From the IMG/VR virus record IMGVR_UViG_3300030388_001434, positions 1-31,166 of that record: 31,166 nucleotides of DNA; one strand, given 5' to 3'. The DNA is from a virus. Positions 1 to 7,651 of the stretch are shown piece by piece. A program made the position numbers and the translations under genes. The notes below the pieces were generated by a model, which did no database searches, was not told where the DNA came from, and worked only from the letters and a program-made list of their open reading frames with translations. The number at the start of each line of letters is the position of its first letter. Position 1 is the stretch's first letter.

Positions 1-498
1 CATGCCGCCAGTAGTCAAGTTAGTATCATACGCTATCACGGCACCTTCTAGCAATACACCCGCAAACAGTAGTGGTGGTACGCCTGTGCTCTCAATATCC
101 GAGGGCATCTGCTCTCGAGCAGACCGAATAAGTTGTCTTTCTTTGGTAAGGTTGTCTAGCCCTACCCGCTCTACTACGCGGAAAAATTTACCATTTGAAG
201 CATGTTTTAAAGCACGGATTAATAAAGCACTAGGTTGTTGGGTTACCGCCGTTGAGAACAAAGCAAAGGAACTGTTGCTCTTTCTTTGACCTGTTTGATC
301 TGTAAACGAGTTAGGGTATATAGCTACGATAGGTTTAACCGAAGGGGGTTTTACGTTTAATAAGTCAAAGGACTGTAGTTTTCCTATCTTAACTGCATCA
401 TTAGCCTCAAACCTTTGCTCATAGGTATCGTTAAATTGGTCAACAATCGAACAACTAGAAGTAAAAATCGCCAACAGGAAGGGTAATTTCCGTAACAT
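1..498 (-). CDS. csgG: CsgG-like outer-membrane curli secretion channel (partial, cut by window edge)
   Basis: The 166 visible residues match the N-terminal half of CsgG, the lipoprotein that forms the nonameric outer-membrane pore for curli subunits. The start at 498 gives a short lipoprotein signal: a hydrophobic stretch (LPFLLAIF) ending in TSSC, with Cys16 as the lipidation site. CsgG landmarks follow in order: 'IVAIYPNSFTDQTGQ', then 'FSTAVTQ', 'LIRALKH', 'VVERVGLDNLTKERQLIRSA' and 'LLFAGVLLEGAVIAYDTN', all in the register of E. coli CsgG. The start overlaps the end of the CsgF-like gene by 44 bases, so the F-then-G order of bacterial curli operons is kept. The pore-constriction segment differs from the E. 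coli one (see findings). Family assignment is strong; the role in a phage is unknown. The C-terminal part lies outside the window. Confidence 0.9.
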   Translation of the reverse strand, partial: MLRKLPFLLAIFTSSCSIVDQFNDTYEQRFEANDAVKIGKLQSFDLLNVKPPSVKPIVAIYPNSFTDQTGQRKSNSSFALFSTAVTQQPSALLIRALKHASNGKFFRVVERVGLDNLTKERQLIRSAREQMPSDIESTGVPPLLFAGVLLEGAVIAYDTNLTTGGM

Positions 499-901
499 TT
501 CCATCTGCATCCGTAATCGTTAGAGTAATAAAATCACCGTCAATAGTGTATTCAATAGTATTACCTTCTAACTCTATTATACCGCCAGTGCTTGCGGTCT
601 CTCCAAACAAGTTATTAACAAGTTGACGGCTAAGTTCTGCATAAATACGAGACTCAAGATTTCTTATAAACCGTGCTAGAGTAGTGTTCTCCGCATCGCG
701 TTCAAGTTCTTCTTGGTACGCTTTAATCTCAGCTTTTATATCAGCCTTACGATTAAACTCTTGGTTCTCAATCGTTAAATAATGCGACGAGGTGTTTTGA
801 CCATTAAAGCTAGGAGACTTAAACTTGTGCGTTATGGTATCTGCGGTAACTGGTATCCAGATCAAGGCCGCTAATAATACGCTAATCTTTGCGTTGGTCA
901 T
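455..901 (-). CDS. csgF: CsgF-like curli assembly factor
   Basis: A 148-residue secreted protein. The start at 901 (MTNAKIS) is chosen because it gives a clean Sec signal peptide ending in VTA and has an AAAGG ribosome site upstream; an upstream in-frame ATG at 949 would bury the signal. The mature N-terminus reads 'DTITHKFKSPSFNGQN', matching the CsgF segment (TFQFRNPNFGGNP in E. coli) that inserts into the CsgG pore. Next come a helical region ('LESRIYAELSRQLVNNLF') and a C-terminal part, 'FITLTITDADGNVTEITLP', matching the CsgF end. The helical linker, about residues 45-85, is longer and more charged than in E. coli. It overlaps the holin-like gene by 20 bases and csgG by 44 bases, so the three are probably co-translated. 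No csgA, csgB or csgE homologue is seen in the window. Confidence 0.87.
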   Translation of the reverse strand: MTNAKISVLLAALIWIPVTADTITHKFKSPSFNGQNTSSHYLTIENQEFNRKADIKAEIKAYQEELERDAENTTLARFIRNLESRIYAELSRQLVNNLFGETASTGGIIELEGNTIEYTIDGDFITLTITDADGNVTEITLPVGDFYF

Positions 902-1232
902 CTCTATCTGCCTTTGCAATTCTATCGGTCTGTAGCAACTGAGGTACACCTAGTACGGTCTTTAACAGTACGTCCTGCCTAATAATTTCGTTATCAACAG
1001 AACGCACCCGGTCTATAAGGGCAATGAGTATCCCATGCTGTCCGTCTATTTTCCCACCTAAACGTTCTTCTAGATGAGCTATTCGTTCTACAAGCTTGTT
1101 GTCTAGAGTATCAACCTTAGTTTCTAAGCCATCAATAATGCGATTAATAAGCTTCCATATAAACATGCCCAAGCCCAACGCGGCGGCAATAGGAAAGCCC
1201 ACCTCGTTGATTAGCTTGATAACGGTGTCCAT
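882..1232 (-). CDS. Holin-like small membrane protein with coiled coil
   Basis: 116 residues. One hydrophobic segment near the N-terminus (about residues 12-27, 'GFPIAAALGLGMFIWKLI') is followed by a heptad-rich helix, about residues 35-65 ('LETKVDTLDNKLVERIAHLE'). One N-terminal transmembrane helix plus a charged coiled coil resembles BhlA/UviB-type holin-like proteins and many unnamed marine phage proteins next to lysis genes. It starts 3 bases after the 54-residue membrane protein and overlaps csgF, so it belongs to the terminal unit of the late operon. Holin function is inference from topology and position; a membrane anchor for the CsgG/F pair is an alternative. Confidence 0.55.
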   Translation of the reverse strand: MDTVIKLINEVGFPIAAALGLGMFIWKLINRIIDGLETKVDTLDNKLVERIAHLEERLGGKIDGQHGILIALIDRVRSVDNEIIRQDVLLKTVLGVPQLLQTDRIAKADRDDQRKD

Positions 1233-1235
1233 TAG

Positions 1236-1400
1236 TTACTGTTTCGCTTTTGGCCCTAAAAAAGCCAGTTTTTCCATCAAGGGGTAAACATGCTTTGCTA
1301 GGAACGCATCGTCTTTGGGCGTGTCTGTCATATTACAAACCACAGACGCAACCGATACTAGCGTGGTCGCTAAAACGTAAACATCAAATAATAGTTCCAT
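1236..1400 (-). CDS. Small single-TM protein, lysis-cassette type
   Basis: 54 residues starting MELLFDVYVLATTLVSVASV, with one transmembrane helix (about residues 5-23). A short soluble tail reads 'DTPKDDAFLAKHVYPLMEKL' and ends near GPKAKQ. Tails with a TPKDD...KAK pattern are common in small membrane proteins beside phage holin and endolysin genes. Its ATG shares a base with the stop of the preceding gene (TAATG), a translational coupling arrangement, and its stop lies 3 bases before the next start. Probable holin, antiholin or lysis accessory; the specific role cannot be read from the sequence. Confidence 0.6.
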   Translation of the reverse strand: MELLFDVYVLATTLVSVASVVCNMTDTPKDDAFLAKHVYPLMEKLAFLGPKAKQ

Positions 1401-1744
1401 TACCAAGGTACTCCTGTTGCTTGCGCTGTTGCACGATCAATTTGACCTTGCACTCTTGCTGTACGGTTATCTTCAACACGCTTTTTAGCTTTAGCCGCTG
1501 TTTCGCTACCTTCTTTTAGGCTGTCATATATCCAACCAAGAACATTAGCTTCTGTCAAAGATGCATAAGCAATAAATCCTGACGCTGAAGCATCATAAGT
1601 ACAGAGTAGCTTGCCGCCCTCTACCGCTGAATAAGCAGGTGTGGTGTCAGACAAAGCATTGCAAGTCCAATATGCTTTAATAACGCCACCATCTGCGTCT
1701 ACGTGTGTCATGTCGGTCACTGACCAAGTAGTAGTTATAGCCAT
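1400..1744 (-). CDS. Conserved small phage protein downstream of the fibre
   Basis: 114 residues beginning 'MAITTTWSVTDMTHVDADGG'. This opening and the 'YSAVEGGKL' segment are typical of a short protein found next to tail-fibre genes in marine and cyanobacterial phages (a DUF7936-like family, from memory). The C-terminal third is charged and helical ('AAKAKKRVEDN'). An AGGAGC ribosome site precedes the ATG. The stop overlaps the start of the 54-residue membrane protein by one base. Function unknown; a fibre-tip or virion accessory is a guess from position. Confidence 0.65.
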   Translation of the reverse strand: MAITTTWSVTDMTHVDADGGVIKAYWTCNALSDTTPAYSAVEGGKLLCTYDASASGFIAYASLTEANVLGWIYDSLKEGSETAAKAKKRVEDNRTARVQGQIDRATAQATGVPW

Positions 1745-1747
1745 TTC

Positions 1748-2041
1748 TTATGCTCCTGCGTTTTCGTTTTGAGTTTTCTTAGCGGCCTTGACCGCATCTG
1801 TCCACACTGCGCTTGTAATGCCTTGAATCTCTGTAGACTCTCCAGATACATCAGTATCAGTGTGCGTCCAAGAGTTATCAGCGTTCTTTACGGATGAAAC
1901 GCAGTGAAGAACGCGCCTATGAAATGAACGCGATAACTCTGTTCCGTCCTCATCAATTACCGTAGCGGTTCTAATTTGTAGGTCTTTATAATCGCCTACT
2001 ACTTCTAATTTGTCGTCTGTTACTGTTTTATTTAAAGCCAT
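1748..2041 (-). CDS. Conserved small phage protein downstream of the fibre
   Basis: 97 residues beginning MALNKTVTDDKLEVVGDYKD, with alternating beta-like segments ('LQIRTATVIDEDGTELSRSF') and a short helical C-terminus. It resembles small hypothetical proteins that follow marine phage fibre genes. A strong AAGGAG site lies 8 bases before the ATG. A 20-base hairpin (2060-2079) separates it from the fibre gene upstream, and 3 bases separate it from the gene downstream. Function unknown. Confidence 0.6.
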   Translation of the reverse strand: MALNKTVTDDKLEVVGDYKDLQIRTATVIDEDGTELSRSFHRRVLHCVSSVKNADNSWTHTDTDVSGESTEIQGITSAVWTDAVKAAKKTQNENAGA

Positions 2042-2059
2042 TCTATTTCTCCTTGTCCG

Positions 2060-2079
2060 TACCTAGCATCCACTAGGTA
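2060..2079 (-). other. Intergenic stem-loop behind the fibre gene
   Basis: A perfect 7-bp stem (TACCTAG and CTAGGTA around a 6-base loop) in the 52-base gap between the fibre stop and the next ribosome site. No T-run follows on the minus strand, so an intrinsic terminator is unlikely; an RNA-processing or mRNA-stability hairpin is possible. Confidence 0.4.
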
Positions 2080-2093
2080 TAATTGTTAAATTG

Positions 2094-5000
2094 TTATGCA
2101 TCAGTAAAATAAAATCCTGATAAACAAACTTTTTTTCCTGAATAAACACTGTTAGCAATATCTGCATTTGAACTATTTCCTATCCCTATGTTTGAGGTAC
2201 CTCTAAGAAAAGGAAAAAATACGTCATCTCTACCAACATCAGTGTTAGCTATTGTTGCCCCATACGCTTGGTCATTTTGATTTCTTACAGGAAAAGGCAG
2301 TCCTGAAAATTGAACAGCGGCAGAGTTAGTGTTACTTGCAAAAGTTACAGCCATTCCTATATGTACTACACGACCAATTTTTGTGTACACAGCCGCATTA
2401 ACAGTGAGTGAAATACCGGCAATACTTGCAGGAGTCCAAGTTCCCTCCTCATAGTCATCCAAAAGCTCACTTGTTCCAGACCCTGCTGTAGCACTAAAGT
2501 CTACACCGTGTCCATTAGCTACTACTAGATTTCCGTCAGCAAGAGTTAAATTAAGACCAACCTTAACGCCACCTCCAAACTCAGCCGAACGAGTTGTTCC
2601 TGAATCTCGCGCAACAACAAAAGGAGTTCCTGCGGCATTGGGAAGTGTGTTCAGACCATTAATTATGTTAGCTCCTCCTAAAACAGCGGCTGTTGCACCT
2701 CCTACAGTTTTAAGAAATATCCCACCATGTTCATCAATTCTCATTCGCTCAGATACGTTCGTAGTTCCTGCCCCACGAGTACCAAAAGACAACTGACCCA
2801 AAACGTTGCCCGAATAATTTGTGTATTTTGCAGATACAGTTGCTAAAGATTCCGCAAAATTTCCTGCGGCTACCCTAAAGTTAAGGGCTGAAAAATGACC
2901 TACTGAGTTATCAGAGTTAGTGATTTCTAAAGCGGCACTTGTAGTACCAAAGCCTGTATCAGAATTGGCTCCAGTAATAGTGACAACATCACGCAAGTTT
3001 GCAGAGCGACCCATTCCAATCTTATCTACGTCACCATTAATGAAGAACATATTATCGTTGTTGTTTGATGCAATGCGGAAGTCAGCGTCTACTCCATTAT
3101 TGTTAATTACAACACCACCCGCACCGCGAATATCTATTAAGCCAGTGCTAGTAGCAAACATCGTTCCAACAGTCTGACTGCCAGAGGCAGAATCCATGTA
3201 TATTGCACCAAGCTCATTAGCACCATTAACAAAACTAACTACACCGCCATCAGCACCATTAGCCGCTGTAGAGCCTAAGTTTAAACGACCACGATTACCT
3301 GTTCCGATAATACCTACATAGGTTCTTGCGGCAGTGTTGTCATTTGTAACATCACCGTCAGCTACGCCTATACCAACGGAGCCTGTTGCGCTATCTACAT
3401 GGAATCTAGGTGTAGTTCCTGACAAATATTGCAAAGAACCTGCTACACCATTCCCAGCATTGATAACTTTAAGTCTGTGGCCTGATGTGTTGACTGCCCC
3501 AGCATCTAGCGTAATTGTAGCGTTTGACGGAGATACAGAGGCTACTAATCCACCACCTGAATAATCATAACTATTTGAATTACTAGGCCCAGCTACAAAC
3601 TGAGTACCAAAGAATTTTAATGTACTTCCATCATCTGCATTGGTGCTATTACGGATTTCAGAGTTCCCTGTTAATCCAATCCCGCCTGTAATTTGTAACT
3701 TTCCGTTTGCTCCTGCCGAAGACGCGCTGTTAATTATTACTCCACTAGAAGTAATATCCATCATCCGCACAGTTGAAACATCAAAGGTATAAGCAGAAGC
3801 CTCAAAGTCAATTCCTGCCCAAGAAGCACTACGGTCAAAGCCTCTTATAACACTACCACCATCAAATTCAATACGCCTACCTGCCCCACCCACTGCAAAC
3901 TGTGCTACTGGATTTGTGGTTCCTATCCCGACCAGACCGTTCAGATTAACTCCGGTTTGGTTGACTACGAGACGGTAAGCGCCTCCATTAGAATCTGCTC
4001 TAAATACTTCCCCAGATGTTGCAACTACTTCTAATCTTGCGTTAGTAGCCGTAGAGTTAATGCCGACATTATTAGTATCTCCATTGACAAACAGCGCATT
4101 AGCGTTGTCCTTAGACTCAACGCGGAAGTCTACGTCTCCACCGGCTTCGTTTAACACCACACTACCCGATGTCATAATTCTAAGAGCAAGGCTATTGTTT
4201 ACTGAACCGATATAGCCATTATTGTTAATAGTTAAATTAGCTAGTTGGCTTGAGTTACTGCCAATATTGCTATTTCCTACAGTAAGCCCTGCGTTTGCTG
4301 TAATTACTCCTGCAAAACTTGCAGTACCGCTATGTGTCATTGCTCCATTTTCATCTATCTTAAATAGCTGTGTGCTATTGTTAGATTGAATATTAAACTC
4401 TCTGTTTGTTTGGTTGTTGTCTGAATCAAACTTTATTAAAACGCTTTGAGTTGACAGAATGTTTAAGTTTCCAGAAGCATTTAGGAATGTGTCAGAAGCC
4501 ACACTAGAATTAAACGTAGCCGCACCTGATGAGTCTATGACAAACCTTTCACCAATCACCCCGCCATTTTCTGTCCAGAAAGAAAGGTTAGAAGCATCTG
4601 CGTTAGTGCTAGTATTTTTGTTGGCAATGTAAGAACGGCCACGACCTACAATACCTAGCGCAATACCGACACCATCTCCTGCCGCTATGTTACTAGTAGG
4701 AACTGTAATGCTAAGACCAAGCGCACTGCCGTTTTCTAAAGTAGTTGCGCTAAGTACGCCAACATCTGCGGCTAAATTTATGTTTGTGCGGGTGGTGCTT
4801 GAAATACCTCCAGTTACAGCTAGTTGTCCAACAACATTTGTAGCATCAAGGTTAGTAACACCGTCTACGTCTATGTTGCCGCTAATGTCTAAGGATGTTG
4901 CTATAATATTCCTACTAGCGTCTATGACTGTATTTCCAGAAATGCCAATAGAAGATGCAACATTTAGAGAGCTACCCATAGTTATCGCTGTATTGAATGT

Positions 5001-5144
5001 TGGGGCAGAGTTAAAAACTACAGTCCCTGTAATCGTCCCACCACCAAGCTCTAGCTTGGCAGTGTTCAAGTTCGTGAAGTTCGCATCAACTTCATTATTA
5101 GTCAGGGACGACCCTTTGCCGCTCCGCGTTACAATCGTAGCCAT
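2094..5144 (-). CDS. Large tail fibre / receptor-binding protein
   Basis: 1016 residues, rich in Gly, Asn, Ser, Thr and Val. The opening, 'GKGSSLTNNEVDANFTNLNT', is the usual N-terminal attachment segment of long marine phage fibres. The middle is beta-rich with a loosely repeated motif: 'NNNGVDADFRIASNNNDNMF' is echoed by 'NEAGGDVDFRVESKDN...LF', each followed by NGD and a short VG/IG segment. Near the C-terminus 'LLDDYEEGTWTP' begins the terminal domain common to such fibres, continuing with 'YTKIGRVVHIG'. No intramolecular chaperone motif is evident. A GGGGGGA ribosome site precedes the ATG. Likely role: host recognition at the tail tip. Confidence 0.85.
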   Translation of the reverse strand: MATIVTRSGKGSSLTNNEVDANFTNLNTAKLELGGGTITGTVVFNSAPTFNTAITMGSSLNVASSIGISGNTVIDASRNIIATSLDISGNIDVDGVTNLDATNVVGQLAVTGGISSTTRTNINLAADVGVLSATTLENGSALGLSITVPTSNIAAGDGVGIALGIVGRGRSYIANKNTSTNADASNLSFWTENGGVIGERFVIDSSGAATFNSSVASDTFLNASGNLNILSTQSVLIKFDSDNNQTNREFNIQSNNSTQLFKIDENGAMTHSGTASFAGVITANAGLTVGNSNIGSNSSQLANLTINNNGYIGSVNNSLALRIMTSGSVVLNEAGGDVDFRVESKDNANALFVNGDTNNVGINSTATNARLEVVATSGEVFRADSNGGAYRLVVNQTGVNLNGLVGIGTTNPVAQFAVGGAGRRIEFDGGSVIRGFDRSASWAGIDFEASAYTFDVSTVRMMDITSSGVIINSASSAGANGKLQITGGIGLTGNSEIRNSTNADDGSTLKFFGTQFVAGPSNSNSYDYSGGGLVASVSPSNATITLDAGAVNTSGHRLKVINAGNGVAGSLQYLSGTTPRFHVDSATGSVGIGVADGDVTNDNTAARTYVGIIGTGNRGRLNLGSTAANGADGGVVSFVNGANELGAIYMDSASGSQTVGTMFATSTGLIDIRGAGGVVINNNGVDADFRIASNNNDNMFFINGDVDKIGMGRSANLRDVVTITGANSDTGFGTTSAALEITNSDNSVGHFSALNFRVAAGNFAESLATVSAKYTNYSGNVLGQLSFGTRGAGTTNVSERMRIDEHGGIFLKTVGGATAAVLGGANIINGLNTLPNAAGTPFVVARDSGTTRSAEFGGGVKVGLNLTLADGNLVVANGHGVDFSATAGSGTSELLDDYEEGTWTPASIAGISLTVNAAVYTKIGRVVHIGMAVTFASNTNSAAVQFSGLPFPVRNQNDQAYGATIANTDVGRDDVFFPFLRGTSNIGIGNSSNADIANSVYSGKKVCLSGFYFTDA

Positions 5145-5160
5145 GAGTAATCCCCCCTAA

Positions 5161-5619
5161 TTAAGATGCAGTTAAAGTAATAGTCCACGTGACACTCATC
5201 GTATCATCTGAGGCCTTGTTTACTACAGGAAACACTGTGCGACACAGCATAGTTCCAGATGTTGAAGCATTGAAGATACCTGCCTCCGTCACCGCACCTG
5301 TCGCATCGCCAGCTTCAAAGCTACTGACGTAAACAACAGTGTTTGTTGATGCAGTAGAACTATCAAGGGCTTCTCTGGAACCTAGTATAGATACTACGTC
5401 TGTTTGCCCAGCCGCTACCGCTGTGGTTCCTGACCCTAGAGCCATATGCGACATAGCTGATGCTGTATCTGCTTTCATTCTTGAGCAAATAAAGGTTAGC
5501 CCAACCGTTACAATTAGGTTTTTCTCAAAACGCTCTTCTTTGATGTTGCCGTTTTTATCTCGCACGACAATGTTTAATTGCCCTGCTAATTTTATACCTG
5601 TGCTTGCTTCGCTATTCAT
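5161..5619 (-). CDS. Conserved phage structural protein (tail/baseplate type)
   Basis: 152 residues from the ATG at 5619, chosen because AGGTGAG lies just upstream; a further in-frame start at 5643 would overlap the previous gene and has a poorer site. Segments such as 'MSHMALGSGTTAVAAGQTD', 'VTEAGIFNASTSGTMLCRT' and 'VFPVVNKASDDTMSVTW' are the signature of a widespread phage protein encoded just before fibre genes. The fold looks all-beta. Likely a baseplate or fibre-adaptor protein; the exact role is unknown. Confidence 0.7.
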   Translation of the reverse strand: MNSEASTGIKLAGQLNIVVRDKNGNIKEERFEKNLIVTVGLTFICSRMKADTASAMSHMALGSGTTAVAAGQTDVVSILGSREALDSSTASTNTVVYVSSFEAGDATGAVTEAGIFNASTSGTMLCRTVFPVVNKASDDTMSVTWTITLTAS

Positions 5620-5630
5620 AATCTCACCTA

Positions 5631-6449
5631 TTAAAAAGTCCAAACTGAACCTACATAATCCTCTAAAAAGTAGTCAAGTGAACAATATCCCTGACTACGC
5701 CCACTGCCCGCATCTGCTAGACCAAAAGCGTCATTCTTCACACCTGTAAAACTAATAGTATCATCATCTGTCAATGCAGACAGATTTGTTCGTGTTTTGA
5801 CAAAGGTGTAAGCGCTGTCATCCCCAGCCACACCATCAGCATCATCTGTAACAAAGGTTGTATCTGCCAAGGTCAAACCAAAGGCAAATGAATTTATTGC
5901 ATCTGCCCATGCCGCTGAATCTGACGGCTTCTTTCCTATGCCCAGCGTATCGCCATCACCTAAAGAAAAGTTATTGGTAAACACCTTTCCCGCACCTAGA
6001 GAGGCTAGGTCAACACCTGCCCAACTATCTGCAAGAGTTTTGCCTATCGTCAATATATTTAAATCAGCAAGGCCAGTGCCATCAGATAAGGCTTTAGTGT
6101 TCGCAAACAACTCATCATCCGCAAAACCAGCACCATCTCCCTTAACCAACCCAAATAAGAGCGTATTGCCCTCTGTGGCATTTAATGAGTCTGATAGGGG
6201 CTTTGTTACGCTTCGTGCGCTTTGCTCTGTAACAGCCATAGAATTGGCTACAGGCTTGCCGAACGAAAGCGTATTTATATCAAGAACGATTGCTGAGTTT
6301 GTAAATGATTGGTTTAGGCTGGGAACAGTTATAACTGAGAATGCCGCTGATAACCCAATATTGATGGGCTTGCTAGATATGGATATATTAACAGGCTTGC
6401 CAACCAAGGAAAGGTCGGTTCGTGTGACCTTGATATAGAAACTACTCAT
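5631..6449 (-). CDS. Repeat-containing putative tail protein
   Basis: 272 residues. From about residue 64 to 205 it is built of tandem repeats of about 18 residues, for example 'GKTLADSWAGVDLASLGA', 'GKVFTNNFSLGDGDTLGI' and 'GKKPSDSAAWADAINSFAF'. The common pattern is G-K-x2-[AST]-[DN]-[SN]-x4-D-x3-hydrophobic. The remaining C-terminal part is non-repetitive and ends LEDYVGSVWTF. Such repeats suggest an elongated beta-solenoid or fibre shaft. It overlaps the upstream gene by 4 bases and sits between a baseplate-like Ig protein and a fibre-adaptor-like protein, so a tail location is likely. No enzymatic motif seen. Confidence 0.6.
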   Translation of the reverse strand: MSSFYIKVTRTDLSLVGKPVNISISSKPINIGLSAAFSVITVPSLNQSFTNSAIVLDINTLSFGKPVANSMAVTEQSARSVTKPLSDSLNATEGNTLLFGLVKGDGAGFADDELFANTKALSDGTGLADLNILTIGKTLADSWAGVDLASLGAGKVFTNNFSLGDGDTLGIGKKPSDSAAWADAINSFAFGLTLADTTFVTDDADGVAGDDSAYTFVKTRTNLSALTDDDTISFTGVKNDAFGLADAGSGRSQGYCSLDYFLEDYVGSVWTF

Positions 6450-6778
6450 GCGAACTCTTCTCTTACTACAAAGTCTACAAGTTCATAAACAGTTTCAATA
6501 TCCCCCCCATTAAATACAACATTAACCTCACCTTCGTAAGCGCCTGCATCTATGTTGGTTAGATTAGCGCCTAACGTGAATAGGAGTATTCCATTTTGTA
6601 GGTTCGTGCCGTTATTTGAGGCTGTAACTGTAAATAGGGTTGCCGTGGCTCCTCTCGCCCTTACTTTGAGGGTGCAGGTAGCTCCGACGCAGTTAACTAC
6701 TGCCTGTGTATCAGCGCGAGTTAAATTGACTTGTACTTGGGGTTTATTGTCCCCATTAACAAGGAATATAGTTGCCAT
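6446..6778 (-). CDS. BppU N-terminal-like Ig-fold tail/baseplate protein
   Basis: 110 residues. The pattern 'VNGDNKPQVQVNLTRADTQA', then a beta-strand pair around 'ATCTLKVRARG', then 'NIDAGAYEGEVNVVFNGGDI' and a final 'VYELVDFVVREEF' matches the small immunoglobulin-like domain found at the N-terminus of BppU-type baseplate proteins and as stand-alone phage proteins. It overlaps the next gene by 4 bases. Likely a baseplate or head-tail accessory; family call moderate, role inferred. Confidence 0.6.
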   Translation of the reverse strand: MATIFLVNGDNKPQVQVNLTRADTQAVVNCVGATCTLKVRARGATATLFTVTASNNGTNLQNGILLFTLGANLTNIDAGAYEGEVNVVFNGGDIETVYELVDFVVREEFA

Positions 6779-6801
6779 CTGTAATTCATCCTATCAAGAG
6801 C

Positions 6802-7119
6802 TTACTTCTTGGGTGCGGCTTTCTTTCTAGGCGCGGCTTTTTTCTTAACTACTTTCGTCTCAACAAACGCCTCATTCACCTCTGGGGTAGATGGGTCATC
6901 TGGTACGAAATGGCCTTTGCTAGTTCTAGCTCTTACCATATCAGAAGTATCTTGCATCTTTACTTCCATAGCCCATCCGCTAGACACGAATGATTCCATT
7001 AAATCTTTTTTCCAAGATTCGTCGGCTGTTACAATTCTGCCCATTTCATACAGAGCTATCCCGCCATCTTTCTCAGATTGTCCTGCTTTTGGTATAACTA
7101 TTTTGTATTGCTTATTCAT
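6802..7119 (-). CDS. Small basic-tailed phage protein, unknown
   Basis: 105 residues from the ATG at 7119 (MNKQYKIVIPKAG), preferred over the GTG at 7128 because GGTGA sits 6 bases before the ATG. The N-terminal two thirds are mixed alpha/beta. The last 17 residues are Lys/Ala/Pro-rich (KKKAAPRKKAAPKK), like DNA-binding tails, though such tails also occur in virion accessory proteins. A strong stem-loop separates it from the capsid genes. Function unknown. Confidence 0.55.
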   Translation of the reverse strand: MNKQYKIVIPKAGQSEKDGGIALYEMGRIVTADESWKKDLMESFVSSGWAMEVKMQDTSDMVRARTSKGHFVPDDPSTPEVNEAFVETKVVKKKAAPRKKAAPKK

Positions 7120-7140
7120 AATAATCACCAGTTAAAGATT

Positions 7141-7180
7141 GAGAGGGGTGGACAAAGGGGAAGATAACCACCCCCCTCTC
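7141..7180 (-). other. Strong GC-rich stem-loop downstream of the capsid genes
   Basis: GAGAGGGGTGG at 7141-7151 pairs with CCACCCCCCTCTC at 7168-7180: 11 pairs with a two-base bulge and a 16-base loop. On the minus strand it follows the capsid and capsid-associated genes and precedes the next ribosome site. The downstream bases are only weakly T-rich, so it may act as a partial terminator or an RNA 3'-end barrier that keeps capsid mRNA in excess. Confidence 0.5.
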
Positions 7181-7206
7181 ACTCATTACACTTTTACATC
7201 TTAACC

Positions 7207-7638
7207 CTAAACTGGGGCGTGATGCGGACTACCTTTAACACACTCAACACTAATCGGAGTGCCGTTTGCGTGGTTTCCAGTACGGACGAGACTTGCCCGA
7301 ACATAACGCTTTCCACCAATGTATCCAGCCTTGTATGACTGAGAAACTTTAGCGGCCGCGTCAAGAGTTAACCAAACACCACCAACAAGAGTAGTACCAG
7401 TTATTCCAGCTTGACCAACATCAGCATAAGTTGTGTTGTCATCACTGTCTTGTATCTTAACGGTATACTTCAAGTTTGCCGCAAGCGTATCACCCTGAGT
7501 ACCAGCAGAAAGAACCAACATCGCGCTCTCAAAACCAACAAGGTCAACACCATTTGTTGCTGTAGTTGTGCCATTCCCTGATGCAAGCTGAGGGATTAAA
7601 CTAGCGACTACTGCTAAATTGCTTCCTAAATCTTTCAT
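7207..7638 (-). CDS. Putative capsid decoration/stabilisation protein
   Basis: 143 residues with a beta-rich pattern: 'GVDLVGFESAMLVLSAGTQG', then 'KYTVKIQDSDDNTTYADV', then 'GYIGGKRYVRASLVRTGNH'. This arrangement is typical of a short protein encoded directly after the major capsid gene in many HK97-fold phages. A consensus AGGAGAC ribosome site lies 5 bases before the ATG, consistent with high expression. Virion surface location is inferred from position and family pattern. Confidence 0.65.
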   Translation of the reverse strand: MKDLGSNLAVVASLIPQLASGNGTTTATNGVDLVGFESAMLVLSAGTQGDTLAANLKYTVKIQDSDDNTTYADVGQAGITGTTLVGGVWLTLDAAAKVSQSYKAGYIGGKRYVRASLVRTGNHANGTPISVECVKGSPHHAPV

Positions 7639-7651
7639 AATTGTCTCCTAG

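Noticed and set aside
2-289. 95-codon plus-strand frame at the window start
   Set aside because: Antisense shadow of the CsgG-like gene, which has strong family motifs on the minus strand.
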